Source: an uncultured Clostridia bacterium
GTDB lineage: Bacteria > Bacillota > Clostridia > UBA1381
Assembly: GCA_934463455.1 (NCBI GenBank)
Contig: CAKSJU010000059.1
Location: forward strand, 1 to 13,343
Direction: 5' to 3'
Length of the DNA: 13,343 nt
This document shows positions 7,942 to 13,343 of the stretch, piece by piece. A program made the translations under genes and the position numbers. How positions within the stretch are numbered: position 1 is the first letter of the stretch; every line of letters starts with the position of its first letter. The notes beneath the pieces are model-generated. The model saw nothing but the letters and a program-made list of their open reading frames with translations, had not been told where the DNA came from and did no database searches.

Positions 7942-8093
7942 TTTAAATTGGATGTAAAAAAAAGTCCGGAACGCAAAAAGGCATGTATTACTTGAAATGT
8001 ATATATTATAAAATAATCTATTTTAATGATTTTGAAAAAAATCTCAAAATTTTCGATTTTTATTATATTACAATACCTTTTTGCTACTCCCTC

Positions 8094-8123
8094 ACCAAAC
8101 CCGCGTACGCCGTCGGGTTTGGT
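8094..8123. repeat. GC-rich intergenic palindrome
   Basis: ACCAAACCCG (8094-8103) is perfectly repeated in inverse at 8114-8123 around a 10-base loop. It is markedly more GC-rich than its surroundings and has no clear T run on either strand. It could be a dispersed palindromic repeat or part of a terminator region. Confidence 0.5.
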
Positions 8124-8158
8124 TTGAGCGTTCCGAAGCATTTTTTTCTATCCCCTCA

Positions 8159-8189
8159 AAAGGCGGTGTATAAAAAGTACACCGCCTTT
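8159..8189. terminator. Strong bidirectional hairpin upstream of the SOS promoter
   Basis: A perfect 12-bp stem, AAAGGCGGTGTA (8159-8170) with TACACCGCCTTT (8178-8189), closes a 7-base loop. The short T run on the plus strand makes it a plausible if imperfect intrinsic terminator, shielding the SOS-type promoter from read-through. Confidence 0.65.
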
Positions 8190-8210
8190 AATCAAAACCT
8201 CACAATATAC

Positions 8211-8224
8211 CGAACAAATTTTTG
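8211..8224. promoter_or_regulatory. LexA-box-like operator 1
   Basis: CGAACAAATTTTTG follows the pattern CGAAC-N4-TTTYG, close to the Gram-positive LexA box CGAAC-N4-GTTCG. With operator 2 it forms a larger inverted repeat around 8229-8231. Confidence 0.55.
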
Positions 8225-8234
8225 TTAAAAATAA

Positions 8235-8248
8235 CGAAAATTTGTTTG
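8235..8248. promoter_or_regulatory. LexA-box-like operator 2
   Basis: CGAAAATTTGTTTG, on the opposite strand CAAACAAATTTTCG, is the same 14-bp motif in reverse orientation, upstream of the -35 box. Confidence 0.55.
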
Positions 8249-8258
8249 TTTTTTTCTA

Positions 8259-8287
8259 TTGACAACGAACAAATTTTCTGATATAAT
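8259..8287 (+). promoter_or_regulatory. Consensus sigma-A promoter of the yneA-like gene
   Basis: Perfect TTGACA (8259-8264) and perfect TATAAT (8282-8287) are separated by 17 bases. An operator copy fills the spacer and another follows the predicted start near 8294, so the promoter should be very strong when free and shut off when the repressor binds. Confidence 0.9.
8266..8279. promoter_or_regulatory. LexA-box-like operator 3, inside the promoter spacer
   Basis: CGAACAAATTTTCT lies wholly between the -35 and -10 boxes, the position where a bound repressor would exclude RNA polymerase. Confidence 0.7.
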
Positions 8288-8303
8288 ACAATTAATAAGT
8301 TAA

Positions 8304-8317
8304 CGAACAAACTTTCG
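8304..8317. promoter_or_regulatory. LexA-box-like operator 4, after the start site
   Basis: CGAACAAACTTTCG is the best copy. It sits within an extended dyad with TAACGAA and TTCGTTA arms (8301-8320). It differs from the CGAAC-N4-GTTCG LexA box at one base and abuts the ribosome site. Confidence 0.72.
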
Positions 8318-8334
8318 TTAAGGAGGTAATTAAC

Positions 8335-8640
8335 ATGAAAAAAATAACAAAAAGACAAAAGATGATGATAAAAAGAAGAAGATTTATATTATTTATGACG
8401 CTGCTTTTAATAGTTACATGCTGCGGTTTTTCTTCGGCAAAAAACAATGTTACACCGTCAAATGACAGCGCATATATCTCGGTATATGTCACACCCGGCG
8501 ACACGCTTTGGAGCATTGCACAGAAAAATAATCCCGAAAATAAGGAACTTCGCAGCCATGTCCGCGAAATCCAAAAATATAATAAGCTTGCCTCTTCAAC
8601 AATTCATGCAGGCGATGAAATTATTATCCCATTAAATTAG
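8335..8640 (+). CDS. yneA: YneA-like SOS-induced cell division suppressor (LysM protein)
   Basis: This is a 101-residue protein with a basic N-terminus (about 1-16), one hydrophobic membrane segment (about 17-34), a short linker and a C-terminal LysM domain (about 49-100, VYVTPGDTLWSIAQKN to AGDEIIIPLN). This matches the size and layout of YneA of Bacillus subtilis, a LexA-repressed, membrane-anchored protein that halts division after DNA damage. AAGGAGG is eight bases before the ATG. The operator-rich consensus promoter is the strongest support for an SOS role, because many small LysM proteins have other jobs. Unlike in Bacillus it is not beside lexA, and no lexA gene is in the window. The name rests on architecture plus promoter rather than close sequence identity. 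Confidence 0.8.
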   Translation: MKKITKRQKMMIKRRRFILFMTLLLIVTCCGFSSAKNNVTPSNDSAYISVYVTPGDTLWSIAQKNNPENKELRSHVREIQKYNKLASSTIHAGDEIIIPLN

Positions 8641-8646
8641 TTCTAA

Positions 8647-8681
8647 CCCCATACATCTTACATTCCAACAGGTGTATGGGG
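8647..8681. terminator. Hairpin between convergent yneA-like gene and sigK
   Basis: A perfect 9-bp stem (CCCCATACA with TGTATGGGG) closes a 17-base loop in the 46-base gap between the two convergent stop codons. Neither strand has a good T run, so it may be a weak terminator that serves both genes. Confidence 0.5.
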
Positions 8682-8686
8682 CGGAA

Positions 8687-9382
8687 TTAATTTATTTCAA
8701 AGTCTTTCAATACTTCATATAATTTTTCGAGAGCTTTTTTCTCAATTCTCGATACGTAAGACCTGCTTATCCCCATCATATTTGCAACTTCTCTTTGAGT
8801 TTTTCTCGGCATATTGTTTAACCCGTACCGCTGTGAAAGAATGTCGTATTCGCTTTGTTTTAATATTTTTTTCATAACCGCGCGCAGCACCTGCGCATCA
8901 TACCGTGATGAAATTATATCGGCGACATCCTCTTCATCTGTTTGCAGTATATCGGAAAGTGAAAGAGAGTTTCCCTCTTTGTCCGTTCCTATGGTTTCGT
9001 CCATTGACACTTCTCCGCTTTGCTTTTTTAACGTACGCAAATACATAAGAATTTCGTTTTCTATACAACGCGCAATATATGTAACCAATTTAGGATTTTT
9101 CTCCGGATTGAATGTATTTACACCCTTGATAAGACCGATTGTACCTATAGAAATTAAGTCTTCGTTATTGCTCTCATTTCCGTACTTTTTTGAAATATGC
9201 GCAACAAGACGTAAATTGTGTTCTACTAAGGTGTTTCGTGCCTTCGTGTCCCCTGCCAGCATTTTTTCTATACACTCTGCCTCTTCCTTTTCCGACAAAG
9301 GATTCGGAAATATTTCATTTCCGCTTACATATCCCACCAATATTAAAAGATTATTTATTAAATTCATTAAAATTTCAAACAT
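8687..9382 (-). CDS. sigK: RNA polymerase sporulation sigma factor SigK (pro-form)
   Basis: This 231-residue sigma-70 family protein directs late mother-cell transcription during sporulation. Region 2 is clear (LVEHNLRLVAHISKKY, EDLISIGTIGLIKG, ARCIENEILMYLR), as is the region 4 helix-turn-helix (TQREVANMMGISRSYVSRIEKKALE). The first 20 or so residues (MFEILMNLINNLLILVGYVSGN) are hydrophobic and resemble the pro-sequence of Bacillus SigK that the SpoIVFB membrane protease removes; some clostridia lack it. The gene is uninterrupted, with no skin-type insertion. The frame extends upstream to a TTG, but ATG 9382 with GGAG about nine bases before it begins the expected pro-sequence. It converges on the yneA-like gene. 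Confidence 0.93.
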   Translation of the reverse strand: MFEILMNLINNLLILVGYVSGNEIFPNPLSEKEEAECIEKMLAGDTKARNTLVEHNLRLVAHISKKYGNESNNEDLISIGTIGLIKGVNTFNPEKNPKLVTYIARCIENEILMYLRTLKKQSGEVSMDETIGTDKEGNSLSLSDILQTDEEDVADIISSRYDAQVLRAVMKKILKQSEYDILSQRYGLNNMPRKTQREVANMMGISRSYVSRIEKKALEKLYEVLKDFEIN

Positions 9383-9430
9383 ACTAAAACTCCGTTCCGC
9401 CTCCATACGCCGATTTAATCCGCATGGCAA

Positions 9431-9584
9431 TGCTTGTATTTTACCTTTTACAATTGACCATCACTTTAATAATATTTATTATAATTTATATTTTTTATGT
9501 ATGTCCCGGCATATAAAAAAAGCTTTATTTTTTTCATATTATATGATATAATTGCATTAATAAATTAATTAGGAGTATTTACTT
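9431..9584. other. Divergent AT-rich regulatory gap between sigK and the S8 peptidase
   Basis: This short divergent gap should carry the promoters of both genes. On the minus strand, a CATACATA-like sequence near 9495-9502 recalls the -10 of mother-cell sigma factors SigE/SigK, but no matching -35 at correct spacing is evident. The plus-strand promoter is listed separately. Confidence 0.4.
9524..9552 (+). promoter_or_regulatory. Candidate extended -10 promoter of the S8 peptidase
   Basis: TGATATAAT (9544-9552) is an extended -10 with a perfect TATAAT. The base run 17 bases upstream, TTTATT, is a poor -35, as is common for extended -10 promoters. Confidence 0.55.
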
Positions 9585-12500
9585 ATGAAAAAAATTCTAT
9601 CACTTTTTACGGCAATATCGTTTCTGTTCGGATGTATTCCGCAGGTTTTTGCGGATACATACTGTGAAATTTCCTCTGATAAGCCTTTACGCCTTATAGT
9701 TGAGCTGGACGGATTACCTGCCGCTTTTTCCGGCGATGACAGCGGTTTTACAGCATATGATGAGCAGTCTGTATCTCAGGATGAAATCATTGAAAATATC
9801 AAAGATACTATCGACGAAAATATTAATGTTAAAAATACATATTCCAACATTTTTAAAGGTTTTTCAATATCTGCCGAATATGACGATATGGAAAAAATAC
9901 GCAGTATGCCCGGAGTGAAAAATGTCTACATATCGCACACATACTATACTCCCAAGCCGCAGCTTGTAAATTCTGCCGAAGAAATCGAATTAGACAGTTA
10001 TATTACAAACAATTTTGGCTACACCGGTGAAGGACAGGTTATTGCTATAATTGACAACGAATTTGACACATCGCATGCTTTTTTTGCCGATGAGCCGAAA
10101 AATCCGCGTCTTTCAAAAGCTGATATAACAAACTTTATAAGCGAATCCAATTCTACCATGACCGACGAGGTGTATAAAAGTGCGAAAATTCCTTTTGCAT
10201 ACGATTATGCAAAAAGCTCTTACAGCACTTTAGACAGTAACTTAAGCCACGGCACCCACGTTGCCGGTATTGCAGCAGGCAAAAACGGAACATATAACAA
10301 CAAAACATTTTCCGGCATCGCTCCCGATGCACAGCTTGTGTTAATGAAAGTAAGCAACAGCGGCGGCAGTATGAGTGAAGATGTTATTATCCGCGCCCTT
10401 GATGACGCAGCCAAGCTCGGAGTCGATGTTGTCAATATGAGCCTCGGAAGCGATTATGCACCCTCATATTATGCTTCCGCATTTTCAAAAGCTGTTGAGA
10501 ATGCACGAAATTCGGGAGTGTTTGTTTCGGTTGCTTCCGGAAATTCATCACGCGGCTATAACAATAAAACTCCGCTTGCCGAAAATACCGATTACGGAGC
10601 AAGCGGTACTCCCGCTGCATATGCCGCCTCCACATCTGTAGCGTCAATAAATAATACATTTCAGACTGCCGAAGTCGAAAAATTTGCTTTTCCCGACGGA
10701 TCTGCGAACTATTATGTCCCTTTTTCCAAAGCGTCGAAATTTTCAATCAAATTCAGTGATAAATATTATCCGTATGCCTACTGTACAACCGATTCCTACG
10801 GAAAACCCGAACAAACAAATTTAAGTGGAAAAATCGCACTGATCCCCCGCGGAAATGGCATAGATCTGTCACTTTTTGAAAAAGCGGGAATTATAGGAAT
10901 CATTTTGTGGAACAATGCCGAAGAATATATAATCGGTCCGGATTTTTCAATTCCCACAATAGTCGTCAAAAATTCTGTGGGTACAAAATTATATAATAAA
11001 ACAGACAAAAGAATAAAAGCTCTCAAATCCGTATTTGGGGATATGTCGTCTTTTTCATCGTGGGGACTTCCCGAAAACCTCGATTTAAAACCCGAAATAA
11101 CCGCACCCGGAGGTTATATTTTATCATCCGTAACCGGAGGCGGCTATGGAATAAAGGGCGGTACTTCAATGGCTGCTCCTCATATTGCAGGCGCGGCAGC
11201 ATTGTTAAATCAGCATATATCCGAAAGCAATCTGACCGAAAATAAAACCGAATACCCCGAATTGGCGGAAAATCTTATGATGTCAACCGCGGATATTCAA
11301 AAAAGAGACGGTATTCCCTATTCACCGCGTTATCAGGGTGCGGGGCTGATAAATCTAAAACGTGCTGTCGAAGCCACAGCAGTTTTACAGGGCACAAACA
11401 ACAAATCAAAAATAAATCTCGGTGACAAGCTTACAAGTCAAATACCGATTTCATTCAAAATAAAAAATCTGAGTGATACAGAACAGCTTGTTTTCAATTC
11501 AGTGTCGTTTGACATATTAACCGATAACTATGCCGCAGGCGACGGTCAAAACTATGTAAGCGATACAAAAAAGCTTTCAGCGGTTTCAAACAACATACCC
11601 GAGTCGGTGGTTGTACCGCCGAAAAGCTCTGTAACCGTTTCTTTTACAATATCGCTAAATCCCGATGAACTCGCGGAAAATACTAAAATTTTCACAAACG
11701 GATTTTTTATAGAAGGATTTATTTATCTTACCGATAATGAAAATAAAGTATATAACATGCCGATTTGCGGATATTACGGAGATTGGAAAAAAGTTCCGTA
11801 TTTTGACAAAACAATGTACGATGACGGCGGCAGTATTTTATATGATGAAACATCAAAAACAGCAACCGGCACCTACCTTTTTACAAATTCTTCGCGTGTA
11901 AGCAGTAATACCGCAATACTTGGGCAAAATATTTTTACAAATGAATTTCGTAAAGATAAAATATCGATTTCGCCAAACAATGACGGATTAAATGACACGC
12001 TGTCGCTGCAGCTTCAGCCGTTGAGAAGCGGTTTTGTTTTAGAATATATTGAGGATGAAAGCGGAAATAAAATAAATACTGCGGCTCTTACTGCATATAA
12101 ATTCAATAGCCGTACCGCTTCTGTCTTAAAAGAATCGGACAACAATTTACTAAGCGACGGAAATTACAAATATGTATTGAAAATGTACAGCAACGACAGC
12201 GTAATCAAGCAAAATGGCGGTTATATCTTCCCGGATGAATATGATGATTTGCTGGTTTTTGATTTCAATATAGACAGGAGTACACCCGAAATAAAAAGCT
12301 ACACCTATTCCGCCGACGGAACAAAATTATCGGTTACCGCAACAGACAATCACAGTATTCAAGGAATTTCTGTTTATGCCGATGAGACCGAATATGTTAT
12401 TGCGGCAAATTCGGAAGAAAATGCGAACACAAGCGTAACATTCGATATTTCGGGCATTGATATTTATAATGCAAAAATCCGCGTATACGATTATGCTATG

Positions 12501-12815
12501 AACGTAACCGAAGCAGCTGTTCCCGAATATCCGTATAATATTAAATACAACCTGTCGGAAGAAACTGCAATGGATACCGACATTACTCTTACATATAACA
12601 TCATTTGCAAAAATAAAACCGATGTATCGGTTATAGTCGGCGGATATAGCTCCGACGGAAAGTTATTGTATGTCACCGCTCCGGAAAAAATATCACTTAA
12701 ACAAGGTGTAAACGAAAAGCAATTTTCAATCTCATCCGATAACGAAATCGATCATTTTAAACTGTTTGTCTGGGACAGCGAAATTGATATGAAACCGCTT
12801 GCAGCCGTAAATTAA
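9585..12815 (+). CDS. Secreted multidomain S8 subtilisin-like serine peptidase
   Basis: This is a 1076-residue exported protease of the lactocepin/C5a-peptidase type. A signal peptide (about 1-24, ending VFADT) is followed by an inhibitor-I9-like propeptide (about 34-125). The catalytic triad is D157 (IAIIDNEFDTSH), H222 (SHGTHVAG) and S528 (GTSMAAPHIAG). A protease-associated insertion lies before the serine (about 395-475, SGKIALIPRG). Downstream come a fibronectin-III-like segment (about 600-735), an SPNNDGLND segment (about 793-810), another beta domain (about 895-980), and a C-terminal module ending FKLFVWDSEIDMKPL. That ending is typical of clostridial extracellular proteins. No LPXTG or S-layer anchor is visible, so the protein is probably secreted or loosely attached. 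AGGAG lies nine bases before the ATG. The likely role is degradation of extracellular protein or peptide. Confidence 0.92.
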   Translation: MKKILSLFTAISFLFGCIPQVFADTYCEISSDKPLRLIVELDGLPAAFSGDDSGFTAYDEQSVSQDEIIENIKDTIDENINVKNTYSNIFKGFSISAEYDDMEKIRSMPGVKNVYISHTYYTPKPQLVNSAEEIELDSYITNNFGYTGEGQVIAIIDNEFDTSHAFFADEPKNPRLSKADITNFISESNSTMTDEVYKSAKIPFAYDYAKSSYSTLDSNLSHGTHVAGIAAGKNGTYNNKTFSGIAPDAQLVLMKVSNSGGSMSEDVIIRALDDAAKLGVDVVNMSLGSDYAPSYYASAFSKAVENARNSGVFVSVASGNSSRGYNNKTPLAENTDYGASGTPAAYAASTSVASINNTFQTAEVEKFAFPDGSANYYVPFSKASKFSIKFSDKYYPYAYCTTDSYGKPEQTNLSGKIALIPRGNGIDLSLFEKAGIIGIILWNNAEEYIIGPDFSIPTIVVKNSVGTKLYNKTDKRIKALKSVFGDMSSFSSWGLPENLDLKPEITAPGGYILSSVTGGGYGIKGGTSMAAPHIAGAAALLNQHISESNLTENKTEYPELAENLMMSTADIQKRDGIPYSPRYQGAGLINLKRAVEATAVLQGTNNKSKINLGDKLTSQIPISFKIKNLSDTEQLVFNSVSFDILTDNYAAGDGQNYVSDTKKLSAVSNNIPESVVVPPKSSVTVSFTISLNPDELAENTKIFTNGFFIEGFIYLTDNENKVYNMPICGYYGDWKKVPYFDKTMYDDGGSILYDETSKTATGTYLFTNSSRVSSNTAILGQNIFTNEFRKDKISISPNNDGLNDTLSLQLQPLRSGFVLEYIEDESGNKINTAALTAYKFNSRTASVLKESDNNLLSDGNYKYVLKMYSNDSVIKQNGGYIFPDEYDDLLVFDFNIDRSTPEIKSYTYSADGTKLSVTATDNHSIQGISVYADETEYVIAANSEENANTSVTFDISGIDIYNAKIRVYDYAMNVTEAAVPEYPYNIKYNLSEETAMDTDITLTYNIICKNKTDVSVIVGGYSSDGKLLYVTAPEKISLKQGVNEKQFSISSDNEIDHFKLFVWDSEIDMKPLAAVN

Positions 12816-12842
12816 CAAAAAGTCTTTACAGTATTCAAAAAA

Positions 12843-12882
12843 AAGAAGCACGGTTCCGAGATATTCCTCGGCTGTGCTTCTT
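12843..12882 (-). terminator. Bidirectional hairpin terminator, stronger on the minus strand
   Basis: AAGAAGCAC/GTGCTTCTT (12843-12851 with 12874-12882) stacks on CCGAG/CTCGG (12856-12860 with 12867-12871). On the minus strand it runs into eight consecutive Ts, which is ideal for intrinsic termination. On the plus strand, after the peptidase stop at 12815, the tail is poorer (TTAAACCTTTT). The asymmetry implies a minus-strand transcript ends here. Confidence 0.82.
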
Positions 12883-13018
12883 AAACCTTTTAATAAACTA
12901 CGGCATCGTCTGCGGTGAAACCACCGAGCGAATTTTCTTTTACCTGTATACAAACAAAAGAAATTCCGGTCATCCGTAAAAAACGATTCTAACACCTACT
13001 TTAAGCAGTCTTTCACGG

Positions 13019-13047
13019 AATATACTCGTAACACAGGATATTCTGAA
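13019..13047 (-). promoter_or_regulatory. Possible promoter within the structured RNA region
   Basis: On the minus strand, TTCAGA (13042-13047) and TATATT (13019-13024) are 17 bases apart, matching nine of twelve consensus positions. It would start a transcript of about 170 bases ending at the T run below 12843. Confidence 0.3.
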
Positions 13048-13074
13048 TACTGCAAAAAGGAATAATAAAAAAAT

Positions 13075-13119
13075 AATCAGTATGGACAGTGAGCTGTAAA
13101 AGCCGTCTGCATACTGATT
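13075..13119 (-). terminator. Second terminator-like hairpin downstream of tRNA-Leu
   Basis: AATCAGTATG and CATACTGATT form a perfect 10-bp stem around a 25-base loop. On the minus strand it is followed by A and then seven Ts. It lies about 15 bases beyond the first tRNA terminator, so it could act as a backup terminator. Confidence 0.65.
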
Positions 13120-13133
13120 AAAAGCAATAAAAA

Positions 13134-13179
13134 ACCGAGTGCCGTACAAAACCTTTCAAGTTCTGTAAAAACACTCGGT
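13134..13179 (-). terminator. Terminator of tRNA-Leu
   Basis: ACCGAGTG/CACTCGGT (13172-13179 with 13134-13141) forms the outer stem. A second 7-bp stem, ACAGAAC/GTTTTGT (13160-13166 with 13146-13152), forms inside it. On the minus strand a run of T follows. The hairpin begins one base after the encoded CCA end of the tRNA. Confidence 0.8.
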
Positions 13180-13180
13180 A

Positions 13181-13264
13181 TGGTGCGCCTGAAAGGACTT
13201 GAACCTTCACATCGGGGACACCAGATCCTAAGTCTGGCGCGTCTGCCAATTCCGCCACAGGCGC
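13181..13264 (-). tRNA. tRNA-Leu(UAG)
   Basis: The 84-base gene folds as a class II tRNA. The acceptor stem is GCGCCTG with CAGGCGC, discriminator A, and an encoded CCA end. The anticodon stem CCAGA/TCTGG holds the loop CTTAGGA, giving anticodon TAG, which reads CUN leucine codons. The T loop TTCAAGT lies on a GAAGG/CCTTT stem, and a long variable arm (TGTCCCCGATGT region) separates it from the anticodon arm, as expected for leucine. It stands alone with its own promoter and terminator. Confidence 0.97.
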
Positions 13265-13284
13265 ATATCAAAAATTATAGGATA

Positions 13285-13313
13285 ATTATAACATAATTAT
13301 GGATTATTGTCAA
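13285..13313 (-). promoter_or_regulatory. Consensus promoter of tRNA-Leu
   Basis: On the minus strand, perfect TTGACA (13308-13313) and perfect TATAAT (13285-13290) are 17 bases apart, with TG one base upstream of the -10. The predicted start near 13278 gives a 5' leader of about 14 bases before the mature tRNA. Confidence 0.92.
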
Positions 13314-13343
13314 GTACAAATATAAAATATTTATATAAAGATA

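Larger units (their letters stand above)
7942..8210. other. Intergenic region without a supported gene
   Basis: No convincing coding frame was found. The region holds a weak AT-rich hairpin (8029-8035 with 8044-8050) that may end the oxidoreductase transcript, a GC-rich palindrome at 8094-8123, and a strong hairpin at 8159-8189. Open frames here are short, AT-rich, and lack ribosome sites or recognisable domains. Confidence 0.6.
12843..13050 (-). ncRNA. Candidate structured noncoding RNA, family unassigned
   Basis: The minus strand between the second tRNA-side hairpin and the terminator at 12843-12882 has no plausible protein but several ordered stems. Hairpin I pairs 13011-13018 with 12974-12981. 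Hairpin II pairs 12956-12966 with 12930-12941 (11 bp, one bulge), extended by CCG/CGG. Hairpin III is CGGTG-GTTT-CACCG (12913-12926). The terminator is last. ACAGG in the loop of hairpin II could pair with CCTGT near 13032-13036, as a pseudoknot. A candidate promoter at 13019-13047 would start the RNA near 13012, within hairpin I, so the 5' end is uncertain. The family was not recognised; a raiA-type or other large clostridial RNA is possible but unproven. Confidence 0.45.

Noticed and set aside
8080..8125. On the minus strand, GGTGAGGGAGTAGC recalls the GGGGAGTAGC core of the yybP-ykoY manganese riboswitch.
   Set aside because: The remaining aptamer helices are not visible, and the next minus-strand sequence is the antisense of the oxidoreductase gene, so there is no gene to regulate.
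7767..8141. A 124-codon open frame on the minus strand overlapping the end of the oxidoreductase gene.
   Set aside because: It is antisense to a well-supported gene over much of its length, has no recognisable domain, and spans palindromes and AT-rich spacer.
9380..9426. The sigK leader also contains TGCGGAT and GGCGGAACGGAG, resembling the shared leader of the other two genes.
   Set aside because: It is about 20 bases shorter, lacks both dyads, and the matches are limited to G-rich runs near a ribosome site, so chance resemblance is likely.
8814..9551. A 245-codon plus-strand open frame.
   Set aside because: It is the antisense shadow of sigK; the minus-strand frame has all sigma-factor motifs.
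9585..9660. Possible lipoprotein lipobox (LFGC at residues 14-17) in the S8 peptidase signal peptide.
   Set aside because: Phenylalanine at the -2 position is atypical, and a standard signal peptidase I site (VFA before DT) follows, so ordinary secretion is more likely.
12732..12995. An 87-codon minus-strand open frame near the right end.
   Set aside because: It runs through the terminator hairpin and into the antisense of the S8 peptidase; its sequence shows no domain, and the structured RNA explains the region better.
13077..13271. A 64-codon minus-strand open frame containing CGGIGRRARLRIWCPRCEGSSP.
   Set aside because: It is a translation of the tRNA-Leu gene, a common artefact, and not a protein.

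Overview
The window looks like chromosomal DNA from a low-GC, spore-forming member of the Clostridia. Supporting signs are AT-rich intergenic DNA with near-consensus sigma-A promoters, an intact sporulation sigma factor (SigK) that keeps a membrane pro-sequence, a long-form HPF, a YneA-like SOS protein, and a large secreted subtilase whose C-terminus resembles those of clostridial surface proteins. The species cannot be named from the sequence. There are no phage genes, insertion sequences or CRISPR arrays. The window holds nine protein genes, one tRNA and one candidate structured RNA.

Layout, left to right. At 1-1010, a sugar isomerase/epimerase-like TIM-barrel gene lies on the minus strand behind a distinctive leader. 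At 1103-3500, the serine biosynthesis operon serC-serA lies on the minus strand, with a textbook promoter and a terminator hairpin. At 3531-4120, the ribosome hibernation factor gene hpf lies on the minus strand. It is divergent from a 977-residue membrane protein at 4275-7208 that joins two GT-C glycosyltransferase modules. At 7260-7941, a flavodoxin-fold oxidoreductase sits behind a leader about 81% identical to that of the isomerase. After roughly 390 bases of palindrome-bearing intergenic DNA, a yneA-like gene at 8335-8640 is controlled by four LexA-box-like operators. It converges on sigK at 8687-9382 (minus). A secreted S8 peptidase occupies 9585-12815. The right end holds a minus-strand candidate structured RNA (about 12843-13050) and a tRNA-Leu(UAG) with a consensus promoter and two consecutive terminator-like hairpins.

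Functional picture. Most genes are housekeeping or stress and development functions: serine synthesis, ribosome hibernation, SOS division arrest, mother-cell transcription, envelope glycosylation and extracellular proteolysis. The most unusual items are the 67-base leader shared by two unrelated genes on opposite strands, the four-operator SOS promoter, the unassigned structured RNA upstream of tRNA-Leu in window coordinates, and the double glycosyltransferase. No wholly new multi-gene system is evident. The shared leader and the RNA are the best leads for something undescribed.
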